DNA of 64,000 bases from Deinococcus detaillensis (GCF_007280555.1 NZ_VKDB01000004.1:62001-126000); one strand, 5' to 3'. Positions 11,173 to 20,753 are shown, counted from the stretch's first letter. The notes: generated by a model not told the origin, from the letters alone. Made by a program: numbers and translations.

Positions 11173-11658
11173 TTACTTCAATGCGGGAATCCTCAGCCCC
11201 CCGCGTCCGTCCCAACCCTGAAAAGCGTAGAAGCGCCCCGGCTGAGCGGTGTTGAGGTAATCGGTCAGCGGCTCGCGCATGGGAGGGCTGTCGAGCTTGG
11301 CCAGCGCTTCCTCGGGCGCGTAAAAGCGGGCCTCCACGATCAGGCCGTCGGGGTCGTCAGGATTGAGCAGGCCCTCCCACGTGGCGTCGAAGACGATGGC
11401 GATCGCCCGCTCACTGCGCCGCGCGTCCTCGATATGCACGGTGTAGGCCATGTGTCGGATGCTAGTCAGCTTGAGGCCGGTTTCCTCGTAGATTTCACGG
11501 TAGACCGCTTCGGGGGCGGTTTCACCGGGTTCCACCATCCCGCCTGGCAAGGTGTAGCGCACCCGCCCCTGGCCTTGCCAGTCGTTGCCCACCAGCAGCA
11601 CCCGCCCGTGCGCGTCGCGCAAGATGGCTGCCGTCACCAACAAGTCACGCCGGGGCAT
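11173..11658 (-). CDS. NUDIX hydrolase
   Basis: A 161-residue NUDIX protein. The Nudix box is complete, running from GGMVEPGETA to REIYEETGL around residues 42-65 and binding the metal ions used to cleave nucleoside-diphosphate-linked substrates. The start matches the usual domain boundary (MPRRDLLVTAAILRD). The gene lies 50 bp downstream of prfA and 69 bp upstream of doxX on the same strand. The substrate (dNTP, ADP-ribose, CoA or other) cannot be told from the motif. Confidence 0.87.
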   Translation of the reverse strand: MPRRDLLVTAAILRDAHGRVLLVGNDWQGQGRVRYTLPGGMVEPGETAPEAVYREIYEETGLKLTSIRHMAYTVHIEDARRSERAIAIVFDATWEGLLNPDDPDGLIVEARFYAPEEALAKLDSPPMREPLTDYLNTAQPGRFYAFQGWDGRGGLRIPALK

Positions 11659-11708
11659 AATTCGCCTGCGGCTGAAGTAGGAGGGAAAGGCAGTAAACGG
11701 CGCGAACC

Positions 11709-12809
11709 TTAAGCCGCGCCATCGGTCATGCTGGCCAGCAGCGCCTCGCGTTCAAGCCGGGTCAGGGCGTCCACCACGCCGCCGAGCGAGCCGCCCATCA
11801 CGGTGTCGAGGGCAAAGTTTTTGTCATCGCCGCTGAGGCGGTGATCCGTCACCCGGTTTTGTGGATAGTTGTAGGTGCGAACCTTTTCGCTGCGGTCGCC
11901 GCTACCCACCTGCGCGGCGCGGTTGGCGCTCTGGCCCGCTTCAAAGGCTTCGCGCTCACGCTCGGCGAGGCGGGTACGCAGCACTTCCAGCGCTTTCTCG
12001 CGGTTCTTGATCTGCGAACGGGTTTCCTGACAGACCACCATGATCTCTTCGGACGTGCCGCCTTTATACACGGCCCGCACCGCCGAGTCGGTGGTGTTGA
12101 CGCTCTGCCCGCCCGCGCCCTGCGAGCGGTACACATCGATCCGCACATCGGCCAAATCGAGGTGAACGTCGCTCGGCTCGGCCACCGGCAGCACCGCCAC
12201 CGTGACGGTGCTGGTGTGGATGCGGCCCTGCGTTTCGGTGGCCGGAACCCGCTGCACCCGGTGAACTCCGCGCTCGAATTTGAGGGTGCGGTAAGCGTAA
12301 GTGCCGCGCACTTCGGCCATCACTTTAGAAAATCCGCCGAGGCTGCTGCTGCTCTCGTCCAGAATGCTAATTTTGTAGCCGCGCTCGCCGAGGTAGCGCT
12401 CGTAGAGGCGCAGCAAGTCAGCGGCAAACAGGCCCGCCTCGTCGCCGCCCGCTCCAGCTCGAATTTCTAAGATTACGTCTTTGGCGTCGTCAGGGTCAGT
12501 CGGCAGCAGCAAGACTTCGAGTTCGGAGGCAATCTCGCTTCTCCGCGCCCGGCTGCCTTCCAGCTCGGCTTCGGCCAGCTCACGCATTTCAAGATCGGCC
12601 AGCAGCTCTTTGGCCTGCACTTCGGTCTGGGCCAAGCGCTGGTCTTCTTGATACAGCGAGGTGATCGGCTCGAGTTCGCGCTGGCGGCGGGTCAGCTTGA
12701 CAAGGTGCGAGCTGTCGGCCAGCACCTCGGGGTCGGCGAGTTGGCGCAGCGTCAGGGCGTACTCGTGCGAAAGCTCCGACAAACGGGCGCTGAGGCTGGG
12801 CGTCAGCAC
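11709..12809 (-). CDS. prfA: Peptide chain release factor 1
   Basis: A class I release factor that reads UAA and UAG and triggers peptide release. The codon-reading tripeptide PAT (in [10 protein letters not shown]) identifies RF1 rather than RF2, and the catalytic GGQ is in [12 protein letters not shown]. The GTG start at 12809 gives 366 residues beginning [12 protein letters not shown], which aligns with the normal family N terminus. A longer frame to a GTG at 12872 would add 21 residues not expected for the family. No strong ribosome site is visible, so the start is moderately certain. A methyltransferase prmC is not adjacent. Confidence 0.93.
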   Translation of the reverse strand: MLTPSLSARLSELSHEYALTLRQLADPEVLADSSHLVKLTRRQRELEPITSLYQEDQRLAQTEVQAKELLADLEMRELAEAELEGSRARRSEIASELEVLLLPTDPDDAKDVILEIRAGAGGDEAGLFAADLLRLYERYLGERGYKISILDESSSSLGGFSKVMAEVRGTYAYRTLKFERGVHRVQRVPATETQGRIHTSTVTVAVLPVAEPSDVHLDLADVRIDVYRSQGAGGQSVNTTDSAVRAVYKGGTSEEIMVVCQETRSQIKNREKALEVLRTRLAEREREAFEAGQSANRAAQVGSGDRSEKVRTYNYPQNRVTDHRLSGDDKNFALDTVMGGSLGGVVDALTRLEREALLASMTDGAA

Positions 12810-12926
12810 GGCGGGCCTGCCGGTGGGCCACAGAGAAAAGAGCGACTTAAGGTGAACACAAGATTCATGCACTCAGTCTAGCGCGGCGCGTCTTTCGCAA
12901 ATCCCTCTTTCCGTATACTCGCCTTT

Positions 12927-13970
12927 ATGACCGCGCCGAACGCTCTTACGCCCGTACCCACCGTTTATTTCCCCGCTCCATCTTCCCCGCCCCGCCCCGC
13001 TGCCAGTCTGCGAACCGTCACGGTCGGGCTGCTCGGCTGCGGCTCGGTGGGTCAAAACATGCTGAACTTGCTGGAGCGGCGCAGGGCCATCTTCGCGGAC
13101 TTGGGCGTGCAACTTGTCGTCTGCGGCGTGTTGGTGCGCGACCTTGCTGCTCAGCGCGACGTACCCACCGGAACACCGCTGACCACCGATCCCAGCTTCC
13201 TGAACGAGTGCGGCATGGTCGTGGAAGTCATGGGCGGCATCGACAAACCGCTCTCGCTGCTTTCTGGGATTTTGCGCTCAGACCGTCCCGTGATCACGGC
13301 CAACAAAGCGCTGCTGGCCGAGCGCTGGGACGTGCTGCGCGAACACGCCTTGGGCGGGCGGCTGTACTACGAATCCGCCGTCATGGCCGGAACGCCGATC
13401 ATCGGGCCGATGAGCACGGTGCTGCGGGCCAGCCGCTTTATTCGGCTTCAAGCGGTGCTCAACGGCACCTGCGCTTACATCCTGAGCCAGATGGAAGAAG
13501 GCAAGCCGTATCAGCAGGCCCTCAGCGAGGCACAGGCCCTCGGGTACGCCGAAGACCCGCCCACTTTGGATGTCGGCGGCTTCGACACCGCGCACAAGTT
13601 GGCAGTGCTGGCCCGCTTCTGCGCCGATGGCGACTTCAAATTTGCCGATGTCAAGGTCAGCGGCATTGAGGATGTGACGCTGGACGACATCGCGGCGGCC
13701 AGAGCAGCGGGCGAGAAGATCAAATTGGTGGCGACGCTAGAGCGGGATGGCGGCGGCTGGAAAGCCGAAGTCGCGCCGACCCGCCTCAGCAACGACCACC
13801 CGATTTGCACGTCGGGCGCGGGGCGCAATGCGATGGTCTACGAAGGGGAGGAATGCGGACCGCTGATCTTCGCTGGCGGCGGCGCAGGCGGCATGGTCAC
13901 GGCCAGCGCTGTCGTGGGCGACATGATGGACTGTGTGCTGGGCTTTCCGGGCCACGTACCGCTGCACTAG
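12927..13970 (+). CDS. hom: Homoserine dehydrogenase
   Basis: A 347-residue enzyme that reduces aspartate semialdehyde to homoserine in the threonine and methionine branch. The NAD(P) motif [10 protein letters not shown] is near residue 35, ANKALLA and [14 protein letters not shown] are the usual substrate-domain signatures, and the [13 protein letters not shown] segment with [13 protein letters not shown] is diagnostic. The C-terminal ACT domain of longer homologues is absent, so threonine feedback through that domain is not expected. About 30 N-terminal residues precede the Rossmann fold; a shorter start is possible. It is divergent from prfA with about 117 bp between the starts. Confidence 0.92.
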   Translation: MTAPNALTPVPTVYFPAPSSPPRPAASLRTVTVGLLGCGSVGQNMLNLLERRRAIFADLGVQLVVCGVLVRDLAAQRDVPTGTPLTTDPSFLNECGMVVEVMGGIDKPLSLLSGILRSDRPVITANKALLAERWDVLREHALGGRLYYESAVMAGTPIIGPMSTVLRASRFIRLQAVLNGTCAYILSQMEEGKPYQQALSEAQALGYAEDPPTLDVGGFDTAHKLAVLARFCADGDFKFADVKVSGIEDVTLDDIAAARAAGEKIKLVATLERDGGGWKAEVAPTRLSNDHPICTSGAGRNAMVYEGEECGPLIFAGGGAGGMVTASAVVGDMMDCVLGFPGHVPLH

Positions 13971-13991
13971 CTTGAGCTTTTCGGAGGGGAA

Positions 13992-14007
13992 TTTAGTTCA
14001 ACCTAAA
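13992..14007. promoter_or_regulatory. Near-palindrome resembling a DtxR/MntR-type metal box upstream of the ferritin-like gene
   Basis: TTTAGTTCAACCTAAA has perfect 5-bp outer arms (TTTAG and CTAAA) and resembles the TTAGG...CCTAA class of sites used by iron- or manganese-responsive DtxR-family repressors. TTCAAC (13997-14002) and CATAAA (14020-14025) spaced by 17 nt could be the promoter it overlaps. The palindrome is seen directly; the regulator is inferred from the ferritin-like target. Confidence 0.4.
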
Positions 14008-14104
14008 CTGTGAATATCTCATAAACATCTAAGGCGCTGCGTTCCCGCTTACAACCCTTTAAGAACCTCGCCCCGACCAACGGAGCGAGTTCAGTGGAGG
14101 AATC

Positions 14105-14977
14105 ATGAGCGATATCAACCGCAGGGAAGCACTCGGCACTTTAGGCAAACTCGGCTTGGGCGCGGCGGCGCTGGGCCTCGGCGGCAGCGCTCTGGCCGTG
14201 CCTGCCAAGAACATCGACGGCGACGTGCTGAACTTCGCCCTCAACCTCGAGTACCTGGAAGCGGCCTTTTACGCCGCTGCCGTAGGCCGCCTCGCTGAAG
14301 TCCGCGCCATCGGCGGCTCGGCTCCGATTGCTCTGCCGGCCAACTTACCCGCGAGCGGCATGCAGTTTAAGGACAGCAACATTCAGGCTTACGTCAACTC
14401 GATTGCCGACGACGAAATCAAACACGTCAAGTTTTTGTATAGCGCACTGGGTAAAGGCGCAGTGGCCCGTCCGCTGCTCGACCTCTCCTCGGCCTTCGAC
14501 GCCGCCGGTCAGGCCGCTTCGGGCGGAGCCATCAAGGGCTTTAACCCCTACGCCAACGAACTGTTCTTCCTGCACGGCGCGTTTATCTTTGAAGATGTGG
14601 GCGTCACCGCTTACAACGGCGCGGCCACTTTGCTGACCAACCCCGCCTACTTGCAAGCCGCCGCCGGTATTTTGGCCGCCGAGGCTTACCACGCCGGCAG
14701 CATCCGCACCTTCCTCCTTCAGAAAAAAGACGTGGTGGCGGCAGCTGGCCTGACCGTCGAGCAGATCGTCAACGCCATCAGCGCCCTGCGGGCCAAAGTC
14801 GGCGGCGGCAAAGACAAGGGCCTGACCGAGAACGGCAAGCCCGTCCTGATGCCCGACGACGCCAACGGTGGAGCGTTTGCCCGCACCACCCGCGAAGTCC
14901 TTAACATCGTTTACCTTGCGCCCGACGCCAACAAAGGCGGCTTCTTCCCGCAGGGCCTCAACGGCGCGATCAAGTAA
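14105..14977 (+). CDS. Tat-exported ferritin-like domain protein
   Basis: A 290-residue protein with a twin-arginine signal (Arg6-Arg7 in NRREALG, hydrophobic [15 protein letters not shown], cleavage near 31). The mature part is a four-helix ferritin-like bundle of the DUF4439/desiccation-related type. A full diiron ligand pattern is visible: Glu49 or Glu52 in LEYLEAAFY, Glu104 with His107 in DDEIKHVKF, Glu163 in FEDVGVTAY, and Glu193 with His196 in AEAYHAG. Folding before export fits a metal cofactor loaded in the cytoplasm. The ribosome site is GTGGAGG 7 nt before the ATG. It probably handles iron or peroxide in the envelope, but substrate and oligomer state are unknown. Confidence 0.85.
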   Translation: MSDINRREALGTLGKLGLGAAALGLGGSALAVPAKNIDGDVLNFALNLEYLEAAFYAAAVGRLAEVRAIGGSAPIALPANLPASGMQFKDSNIQAYVNSIADDEIKHVKFLYSALGKGAVARPLLDLSSAFDAAGQAASGGAIKGFNPYANELFFLHGAFIFEDVGVTAYNGAATLLTNPAYLQAAAGILAAEAYHAGSIRTFLLQKKDVVAAAGLTVEQIVNAISALRAKVGGGKDKGLTENGKPVLMPDDANGGAFARTTREVLNIVYLAPDANKGGFFPQGLNGAIK

Positions 14978-15141
14978 ACGCGGGCCAAGCAAGTTGAGTT
15001 TGTCCACTCGCCGTCAGGTGAGGGAGATGAAGCCAACAAGGTGAAGGCGTTTCAGCAAAAATAAGCAACCGCGTTTGGTTGAACAAGGCGTCCGGTAGAA
15101 AAATCCGGACGCTTTGCTTATGTTTGGTGTTCAAAACGGCT

Positions 15142-15861
15142 CTACGGCGTCGCGCCGAATCCCAAGTCGTCGACCTCGCCCGCCGCTGCCAAGTCTTCCA
15201 AATGAGCAGAATCGTTGAAGCCCAGCAGCGTGCCGCCCTGATCCGAAAGCAGGACCCGCGTGACGCTGGTGTTGGCCACCGATAATCTGGCCCAGGCGTT
15301 TTGCGGCACGCCGCCGAGCGCCAGTCCCACCGCCACCCGCACCACCCCGCCGTGGGTAAATACCATTACCCGCTGGCCCTGATGCTGGGCGGCGAGGGTG
15401 AGCAGCGCCGCCGAAGCGCGGGCGTAAAGATCGGCCATGCTCTCCCCGCCGGGTCTGCGGCTGGCCCACGGATCGGCCCTCAGAGCGCTGAGATAATCGG
15501 GGTAGCGGCTGCGGATTTCCGGTAAGGTCAGGCCGCTGAGCTGGCCCACGTCAATTTCGCGCAGGCCCGACACCAGCTGCACTGGCGGATCAGCCGCGAG
15601 GCGCTCGGTGACGATTTCGGCGGTGCGCCGCGCCCGCAAGAGGTCACTGGAATACACGGCGGCAAAAGCCTGACCAGTCAGCCGCTCGGCTAAGCTAGAA
15701 GCTTGCAACACGCCTTCCAGACTCAGCGGCACGTCGGTTTGGCCTTGATAGCGCCCATCGGCGTTCCAAGTGCTTTCACCGTGCCGAACCACCCACAGCT
15801 CCGTCGAGGCGTGCTGCTCCGGTAAGCTCAGGCCGGTGGGCGGCTTGGGAAAAGTCTTCAC
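15142..15861 (-). CDS. Histidine phosphatase family protein
   Basis: A 239-residue member of the phosphoglycerate-mutase-like superfamily. The catalytic RHG is Arg26-His27-Gly28 in VVRHGESTW, followed by GRYQGQTDVPLS, and the second histidine lies in FTHGGVVRV. Such proteins are cofactor-independent phosphatases or cofactor-dependent mutases; GpmB- and CobC-like names apply equally. Its GTG start overlaps the purM stop by 4 bp (GTGA), so it is translationally coupled to purM and may act on a phosphorylated metabolite linked to nucleotide synthesis. Confidence 0.87.
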   Translation of the reverse strand: MKTFPKPPTGLSLPEQHASTELWVVRHGESTWNADGRYQGQTDVPLSLEGVLQASSLAERLTGQAFAAVYSSDLLRARRTAEIVTERLAADPPVQLVSGLREIDVGQLSGLTLPEIRSRYPDYLSALRADPWASRRPGGESMADLYARASAALLTLAAQHQGQRVMVFTHGGVVRVAVGLALGGVPQNAWARLSVANTSVTRVLLSDQGGTLLGFNDSAHLEDLAAAGEVDDLGFGATP

Positions 15862-16967
15862 AAATCGGCTCCAGCCACGTCAAAAGGCCGGCGCAACTCC
15901 ACGCCCTCCCCTACTACCACTTCACCGATGACCCAAGGCGCTTCGCCGGCAGTCCGCAGAGTCTCCAGCGCCGCCTTTACCTGGCCAGGCGGCAGCATGA
16001 ACAGAAAGCCGACGCCCATATTCAGCGCTCTGTACGCTTCCCGGATGTCCATCTGGGAGCGCGAGACGATCCGTACAAAGAGTGGCGGCACAGTGTAGCT
16101 GCCGAGATCGAAGCGCAAACCCAACCCTGTCGGCAACACACGCGGCGGATTGTCGATCAGGCCGCCGCCAGTAATGTGGCTCATGGCCTTCACGTCTAGG
16201 CCGGCCTGCTCAAGGGCGCGGTGGGCCGCCAGATAACTGCGGTGCGGAATGAGTAAGGCGTCTTGCAAGCTCATCCCGAGTTCGGCATCAGGACTGTCCC
16301 AATCGAGGCCGTCCAGCGCGGCGCGGGCGAGGCTAAAGCCGTTGGTGTGCAGGCCCGCACTGGGTAGGGCGATCACCACGTCACCGGCCCTAAGGCCCTC
16401 ACCGGTAATCAGATTGGCCCGGTCGACCACACCGACGATGGTGCCCACAATGTCCAGTTCGCCCTCGACGTAGACACCGGGCATTTCAGCCGTTTCGCCG
16501 CCGAGGAGTGCCACGCCCAGCGCCTCACACGCCGCCGCCGCCCCGGTCACGAAGTCGGCGACCCGTTCGGGAATCAGCCGACCCATCGCCACGTAATCGA
16601 GGAAAAACAGCGGACGAGCGCCCTGCACCAAGATGTCGTTGACGCAGTGGTTCACGATGTCTGCGCCGAGGCCGCCGAACTGTCCAGCGCGGGTGGCGAC
16701 TTTGGTTTTGGTGCCCACGCCGTCGGTGGAGGCCACCAACACCGGATCGCTCAGGTTCTCGAAGCCGGCCCGAAACAACCCGCCGAAGCCGCCGATGCCG
16801 CCCAGCACCTGCGGGCCGTGCGTGCGGGCCACCGCGCCTTTCATTAGGGCCACAGCGCGTTGACCGGCATCGATGTCCACGCCAGCGCGGGCATAAGCGG
16901 AAGGCTGGGAAGCCGAGCGGCGCTGCGCCTCGGTGTTCAACTCAGTCTCAGGGGGGTTTTGGGACAT
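15858..16967 (-). CDS. purM: Phosphoribosylformylglycinamidine cyclo-ligase (AIR synthetase)
   Basis: A 369-residue enzyme that closes the imidazole ring in purine synthesis, using ATP. Diagnostic segments are GIGGFGGLFRAG, ASTDGVGTKTKVA, GADIVNHCVNDILVQGA, LLGGETAEMPG and SHITGGGLIDN. About 25 extra residues precede the usual SYARAGVDIDAG start. ATG at 16967 is chosen because GGAGAG lies 8 nt upstream; the in-frame TTG one codon earlier is unlikely. It is followed by a coupled histidine phosphatase gene and preceded by the TVP38 gene on the same strand, but no other pur genes are near. Confidence 0.94.
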   Translation of the reverse strand: MSQNPPETELNTEAQRRSASQPSAYARAGVDIDAGQRAVALMKGAVARTHGPQVLGGIGGFGGLFRAGFENLSDPVLVASTDGVGTKTKVATRAGQFGGLGADIVNHCVNDILVQGARPLFFLDYVAMGRLIPERVADFVTGAAAACEALGVALLGGETAEMPGVYVEGELDIVGTIVGVVDRANLITGEGLRAGDVVIALPSAGLHTNGFSLARAALDGLDWDSPDAELGMSLQDALLIPHRSYLAAHRALEQAGLDVKAMSHITGGGLIDNPPRVLPTGLGLRFDLGSYTVPPLFVRIVSRSQMDIREAYRALNMGVGFLFMLPPGQVKAALETLRTAGEAPWVIGEVVVGEGVELRRPFDVAGADL

Positions 16968-17094
16968 CAATCAACTCTCCTCTAGTTCGGGCCGGCTTCC
17001 AGCGGCACTGCGCTGCGAATCCAGCTCACTTCAATGTGCTGGCCGCAGTCTACCCGACGCAAACTCCCGGCTCAAACTGGGTGAGCGCCTGAAG

Positions 17095-17853
17095 TTATTC
17101 TGACGGCCCAGTCACTGCTTTTTTGCACCTTTCCTGCGCCACCACTTTTCTGTGCCACCACCAGCGGCCCGCCGCGCCCAAACCCACCGCCACCGACAAG
17201 CCCAGCACGCCCCAAAACAAACGCTGGGGACTGGCCGCCAGCCACACCACCAGCGCTGTTGCTGGCAAAGCGCCCAGCGCCGAGGCCGCCATAAACGGCC
17301 AAAAACTCATCCCCACTGCGCCGGCCACCAAGTTCATCACCTCGGCTTTGAGGGCAGGCATCAGGCGCACGAGCAGCACCGCCTGCACGCCGCGCCGCTC
17401 GGCAAACTGTTCTAAGCGCCGGGTCATGGTTTCGCCCGCCAGCCGCCGCACCGCCCAACCGCCGTAGCGCCGCCCCACCGCGTAGCCCAGCGCCGCGCCC
17501 AGCAGCGTGCCGGTGTAGACGATGGCAAAGCCCCACCAAAAGCCGTAGAGCAGCGAAGCCAGCACCACGTCAGCGGCGGCAGGCAGCAGCGGCACCACCG
17601 CTTGCAGCAGCATGCCGGCCAGCAGCGCCAGCGGCCCCCAGATGCCCAACCGTTCCACCAAAGCGCGGCGCTGGGTGTCGTCGGAGCCAAACAGAGCGCT
17701 GGCGGTTTGCCACAGCCACGGACGTACCCCGGGAATCAGCAGCAGGCCGCCCAACAGCACGGCGGCCAGCAGCCAGCCCAACGGAGCAAAAGGCCTTTTG
17801 CCTTTAAGGCGGCTTGAGCATTCTAAGGATTGAGGAGCAGAATCGGGGGGCAA
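17095..17853 (-). CDS. TVP38/TMEM64-family (DedA-like) membrane protein
   Basis: A 252-residue polytopic protein with about five or six membrane helices. The VTT/SNARE-associated core is recognisable from GTLLGAALGYAVGRRYGG and the later RLMPALKAEVMNLVAGAVG. Bacterial members of this wider group include lipid carrier and phospholipid flippase-like proteins; the substrate here is unknown. The start is probably TTG at 17853 with GGAG 5 nt upstream. It sits between a LolD-like ATPase gene and purM on the same strand. Confidence 0.8.
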   Translation of the reverse strand: MPPDSAPQSLECSSRLKGKRPFAPLGWLLAAVLLGGLLLIPGVRPWLWQTASALFGSDDTQRRALVERLGIWGPLALLAGMLLQAVVPLLPAAADVVLASLLYGFWWGFAIVYTGTLLGAALGYAVGRRYGGWAVRRLAGETMTRRLEQFAERRGVQAVLLVRLMPALKAEVMNLVAGAVGMSFWPFMAASALGALPATALVVWLAASPQRLFWGVLGLSVAVGLGAAGRWWWHRKVVAQERCKKAVTGPSE

Positions 17854-17957
17854 GCGTCTCCAACGGTCACAACGTATCCAGCAGGCACCGGCTGAGTGAG
17901 CACCGGGGGCACAGTCCAGCCCGCAGAATAGCGCTCAGATTGCGGACAGGGGCAGCC

Positions 17958-18656
17958 TTAAGCGGACGGCGCGAGCAGCAGCGCCGCCCCCGCCGCTTCA
18001 GCGCCCGTCACCAATCTGCCGTCCAACAAATGGATTTGGCGGTCGGCCAGCGCGGCCAGGTGTTCATCGTGGGTAACGAGCAGCACGCCCGAAGCATTTT
18101 CGCGGGCCAGATCAATCATCAGTTGGGCGACCTTTGCCGCGTTGGCGCGGTCTAAGCTACCGGTGGGTTCGTCGGCCAGCAGCACGGCAGGGCGGGCCAT
18201 CAGGGCGCGGGCCACCGCAAGGCGTTGCCGCTCTCCGCCGCTTAACACTTCCGGATACACCTGACCACGCCCGCCGAGGCCGACTTGCCTGAGCAGTTCT
18301 TTGGCCCGCCCGGTCAAGTCCTCGCCCAAAATCATGCCCGGCACCCGCAGGTTATCCAGTAAGCTCAAATCCGGCAGCAGGTAATGGTGCTGAAACACCA
18401 GGCCCAGCGCCCGCACCCGCCGCTTGGCTCTGGCTTCGACGCTAAGGCTGTCTACCCGCACACCTTCCCAATACACCTCGCCGCTTTGCGGTTGGCCGAG
18501 GCCGCCCAAAAGGTGCAGCAAGGTGCTTTTACCGCTGCCCGACGGCCCCATCACCGCCACCACCTCGCCGCGTGCCACCTCCAGACTGACTTCGTGGAGC
18601 ACCTGGGTTTCTCCAAATCGCTGGCTGATCTTGACGGCGTGGAGAGCGGGAGTCAC
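17958..18656 (-). CDS. ABC transporter ATP-binding protein, LolD/MacB type
   Basis: A 232-residue nucleotide-binding subunit. Walker A is GPSGSGKST (residues about 36-44), the signature is LSGGERQRLAVARAL and Walker B VLLADEPTG is followed by SLDRANAAKV and the switch histidine THDEHLA. The subfamily drives lipoprotein release or mechanotransmission at the outer membrane. No LolC/LolE/MacB-type permease gene is adjacent: downstream is the TVP38 gene and upstream a 277-bp intergenic region. The permease is therefore encoded elsewhere. Start is GTG at 18656. Confidence 0.9.
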   Translation of the reverse strand: MTPALHAVKISQRFGETQVLHEVSLEVARGEVVAVMGPSGSGKSTLLHLLGGLGQPQSGEVYWEGVRVDSLSVEARAKRRVRALGLVFQHHYLLPDLSLLDNLRVPGMILGEDLTGRAKELLRQVGLGGRGQVYPEVLSGGERQRLAVARALMARPAVLLADEPTGSLDRANAAKVAQLMIDLARENASGVLLVTHDEHLAALADRQIHLLDGRLVTGAEAAGAALLLAPSA

Positions 18657-18709
18657 GCCGCCCAGCTTAGCAGAGCGCAGGAACCGAGAAGGCGCAGGCT
18701 TCAGCTTTG

Positions 18710-18782
18710 GAGTACAATGTGTAATATACTCACTTCAGGCCTCCTGAGACGGGTAGCGTGCTGACAAGTTGACAGTTGTCAG
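18710..18782. promoter_or_regulatory. Divergent intergenic region with two small dyads
   Basis: The 277-bp gap between the lolD-like and VanW genes holds two inverted repeats. CTGACAA (18761-18767) and TTGTCAG (18776-18782) flank TTGACA, which could itself be a plus-strand -35. GAGTA (18710-18714) and TACTC (18727-18731) flank an AT-rich core. They are candidate operators for either divergent gene; no regulator can be named. The remainder of the gap shows nothing clear. Confidence 0.4.
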
Positions 18783-18933
18783 CGGCGATATGTCATGATG
18801 AACGGACTGAGCGAGCGGGCACGCCTCCAAACGTGAAATTTTTACACTCGCTCGCCCCTTTACCTTAGATTCTGAAGTCCGGCGACGTAGTACACCAAAA
18901 ACGCCGCACCTTCCCGCCGAACTGGAGAAGAAG

Positions 18934-20682
18934 TTGAGTAACGTAAAAGCATGGATTATCGGTTGTTCAGCCGTCGCCGTTTTGGGCGGCGCACTGGCGC
19001 TTGGCGTGGCAGTGAACGAAGGCCGCTTGCCGACAGGAACCAGCGTGAACGGCGTGGATGTCAGCGGCCTGAACCAAACTGAGGCGCTGGCCAAAGTCAA
19101 GGCGACCATCAAGGTGCCGCAGGTAAGCGTCAAGGCTCCCAGCAACAGTGCAGCCAGTAGCAGCGCGGCCAGTCAGGTAAGCGCCCCCCAAAGCTGGACG
19201 CTGAGCGCCGACAAGTTGGGCTATCAGGTGGACGCAAACAGCAGTGTGGCCGCCGCCTTTTCGGACGCCGAGAACCGCAACCTGGTACAGAAAGTTCAAG
19301 ACCTCGCCGGACAGATTGCGGGCCAGAGCAGCGCCCAGAACTACCCACTCAAGATCAGCGTGGACGCCAGCGTGGCCAAGAAGACCCTTGCGGATTTGAC
19401 GGCTTCCCTCAACACCGCGCCCAAAAGTGGCAAGATTTTCTTCGACAAAACCCGCTACGCCATGACCCCCGACACGCCGGGCCAGAAGATGGAAGTGGAC
19501 ACGGCAGCCACCGCTTTTGCCAATGACCCCAGCTTGCGCGAAATGACCATCAGTACCGTGCCTTGGATTTCGTCTGATAGCAGCGCCAAATTGCAAGCGC
19601 TGGTGGACAAAGGCAACGCCCTGCTGCGCCCCATGACCGTGCAGCTCGGAGACAGCCAGCACACTGGCGTCCTCAGCGCCTTGCAAGTCGCCAATTTGTT
19701 CTGGGTGCGGCCCAGCGGCTTGGAACTCGACAAAGTCGCCATGAAGCAGAGCCTCAAAACGCTCAGCAGCTACCTCGACGAACCGGCCCAGAACGCCCGC
19801 TACGCCAACCAGGGCGGCAAATTGGTGCGGGTCAAAGAGCAGGCGGGCTTCGTGACCGATCAAGCGGCGGCGCTCGCGGCCCTCAGCAAAGCGGTGCTTG
19901 ATCCCAGCGTCAAGACCCTCAGCTTGCCGAGCAAAACCCAGCAGCCAAGCATCACCGTGGCGGCGCTGCCTGACCCCAACAAACTCACGCTGATGACCAC
20001 CGGCGTCAGCACCTATTACCATTCCAGCCCCGAGCGGCGCACCAATGTCGCCAACGCGGCGGCCAAAATTGACGGCGCGGTGGTGGAAGCGGGCGGCGTC
20101 TTTAGCTTCCTCAACACGCTCGGCAGCATCAGCGAAGGCAACGGCTTTGTCGGCGGCCTGATTATCAGCGGCGGGCGCACGGTAGACGGCCTCGGCGGCG
20201 GCGTGTGCCAAGTCTCGACCACCACCTTCAGGGCACTGTATCAAGCTGGAATGCCCATCGTGGAGCGCAACCAGCACTCTTACCGGGTGGGCTACTACGA
20301 GCCGCGCGTGGGCTTTGAAGCCGCCGTCTATGATCCCGGCGTCGACCTCAAGATGAAAAACGATACCGGCGGCTTGATGCTGATCCGCACCGTCAACAAC
20401 AACGCCCTCAGCCGCCTCGAAGTGCAGGTCTGGGGCGTGCCGCAAAGTCGCACCGTCAGCGTGTCGGGGGCCACCATCCTCAGCAGCACGCCGCACCCCG
20501 CGCCCAAGTACATCGTCAATTCGAGTCTGCCGCGCGGCGCGAGCAAGCAAGTCGACTGGGCGGCCAACGGCTACAACCTCTACATCACCCGCACCATCAA
20601 AGACGCTTCGGGCGTGCGGACAGACCGTGTGGATACCCTTTACAAGCCCTGGCAAGCCGTGTACGAAATGGGGCCAAGCTAA
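18934..20682 (+). CDS. VanW-family envelope protein
   Basis: A 582-residue protein with a TTG start preceded by GGAG. A hydrophobic N-terminal segment (AWIIGCSAVAVLGGALALGVAV) acts as a signal or anchor, followed by a PG_binding_4-like region (TSVNGVDVSGLNQTEALAKV) and a second similar repeat. The VanW domain occupies about residues 365-500 with FSFLNTLG, GGGVCQVSTTTFRALYQAG and NQHSYRVGYYEP. VanW proteins sit at the cell surface and some accompany glycopeptide-resistance clusters, but their activity is undefined. The gene is monocistronic with a terminator at 20710-20743. Confidence 0.88.
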   Translation: MSNVKAWIIGCSAVAVLGGALALGVAVNEGRLPTGTSVNGVDVSGLNQTEALAKVKATIKVPQVSVKAPSNSAASSSAASQVSAPQSWTLSADKLGYQVDANSSVAAAFSDAENRNLVQKVQDLAGQIAGQSSAQNYPLKISVDASVAKKTLADLTASLNTAPKSGKIFFDKTRYAMTPDTPGQKMEVDTAATAFANDPSLREMTISTVPWISSDSSAKLQALVDKGNALLRPMTVQLGDSQHTGVLSALQVANLFWVRPSGLELDKVAMKQSLKTLSSYLDEPAQNARYANQGGKLVRVKEQAGFVTDQAAALAALSKAVLDPSVKTLSLPSKTQQPSITVAALPDPNKLTLMTTGVSTYYHSSPERRTNVANAAAKIDGAVVEAGGVFSFLNTLGSISEGNGFVGGLIISGGRTVDGLGGGVCQVSTTTFRALYQAGMPIVERNQHSYRVGYYEPRVGFEAAVYDPGVDLKMKNDTGGLMLIRTVNNNALSRLEVQVWGVPQSRTVSVSGATILSSTPHPAPKYIVNSSLPRGASKQVDWAANGYNLYITRTIKDASGVRTDRVDTLYKPWQAVYEMGPS

Positions 20683-20709
20683 ACGAAATTTGAGTGCAAA
20701 GAAAGCAAA

Positions 20710-20743
20710 GGGGCCAACCGGTAGAGGTGGCCCCGCCTTTTTT
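20710..20743 (+). terminator. Intrinsic terminator after the VanW gene
   Basis: A stem of GGGGCCA (20710-20716) with TGGCCCC (20728-20734) is followed by GCC and six T residues. It is placed 28 bp after the VanW stop and just before the convergent acetyltransferase stop. Confidence 0.85.
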
Positions 20744-20753
20744 GGATGGCCGC

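Noticed and set aside
18967..20655. Long minus-strand frame opposite the VanW gene
   Set aside because: Antisense shadow of a well-supported gene; His/Arg/Gly-rich translation typical of high-GC complementary frames.
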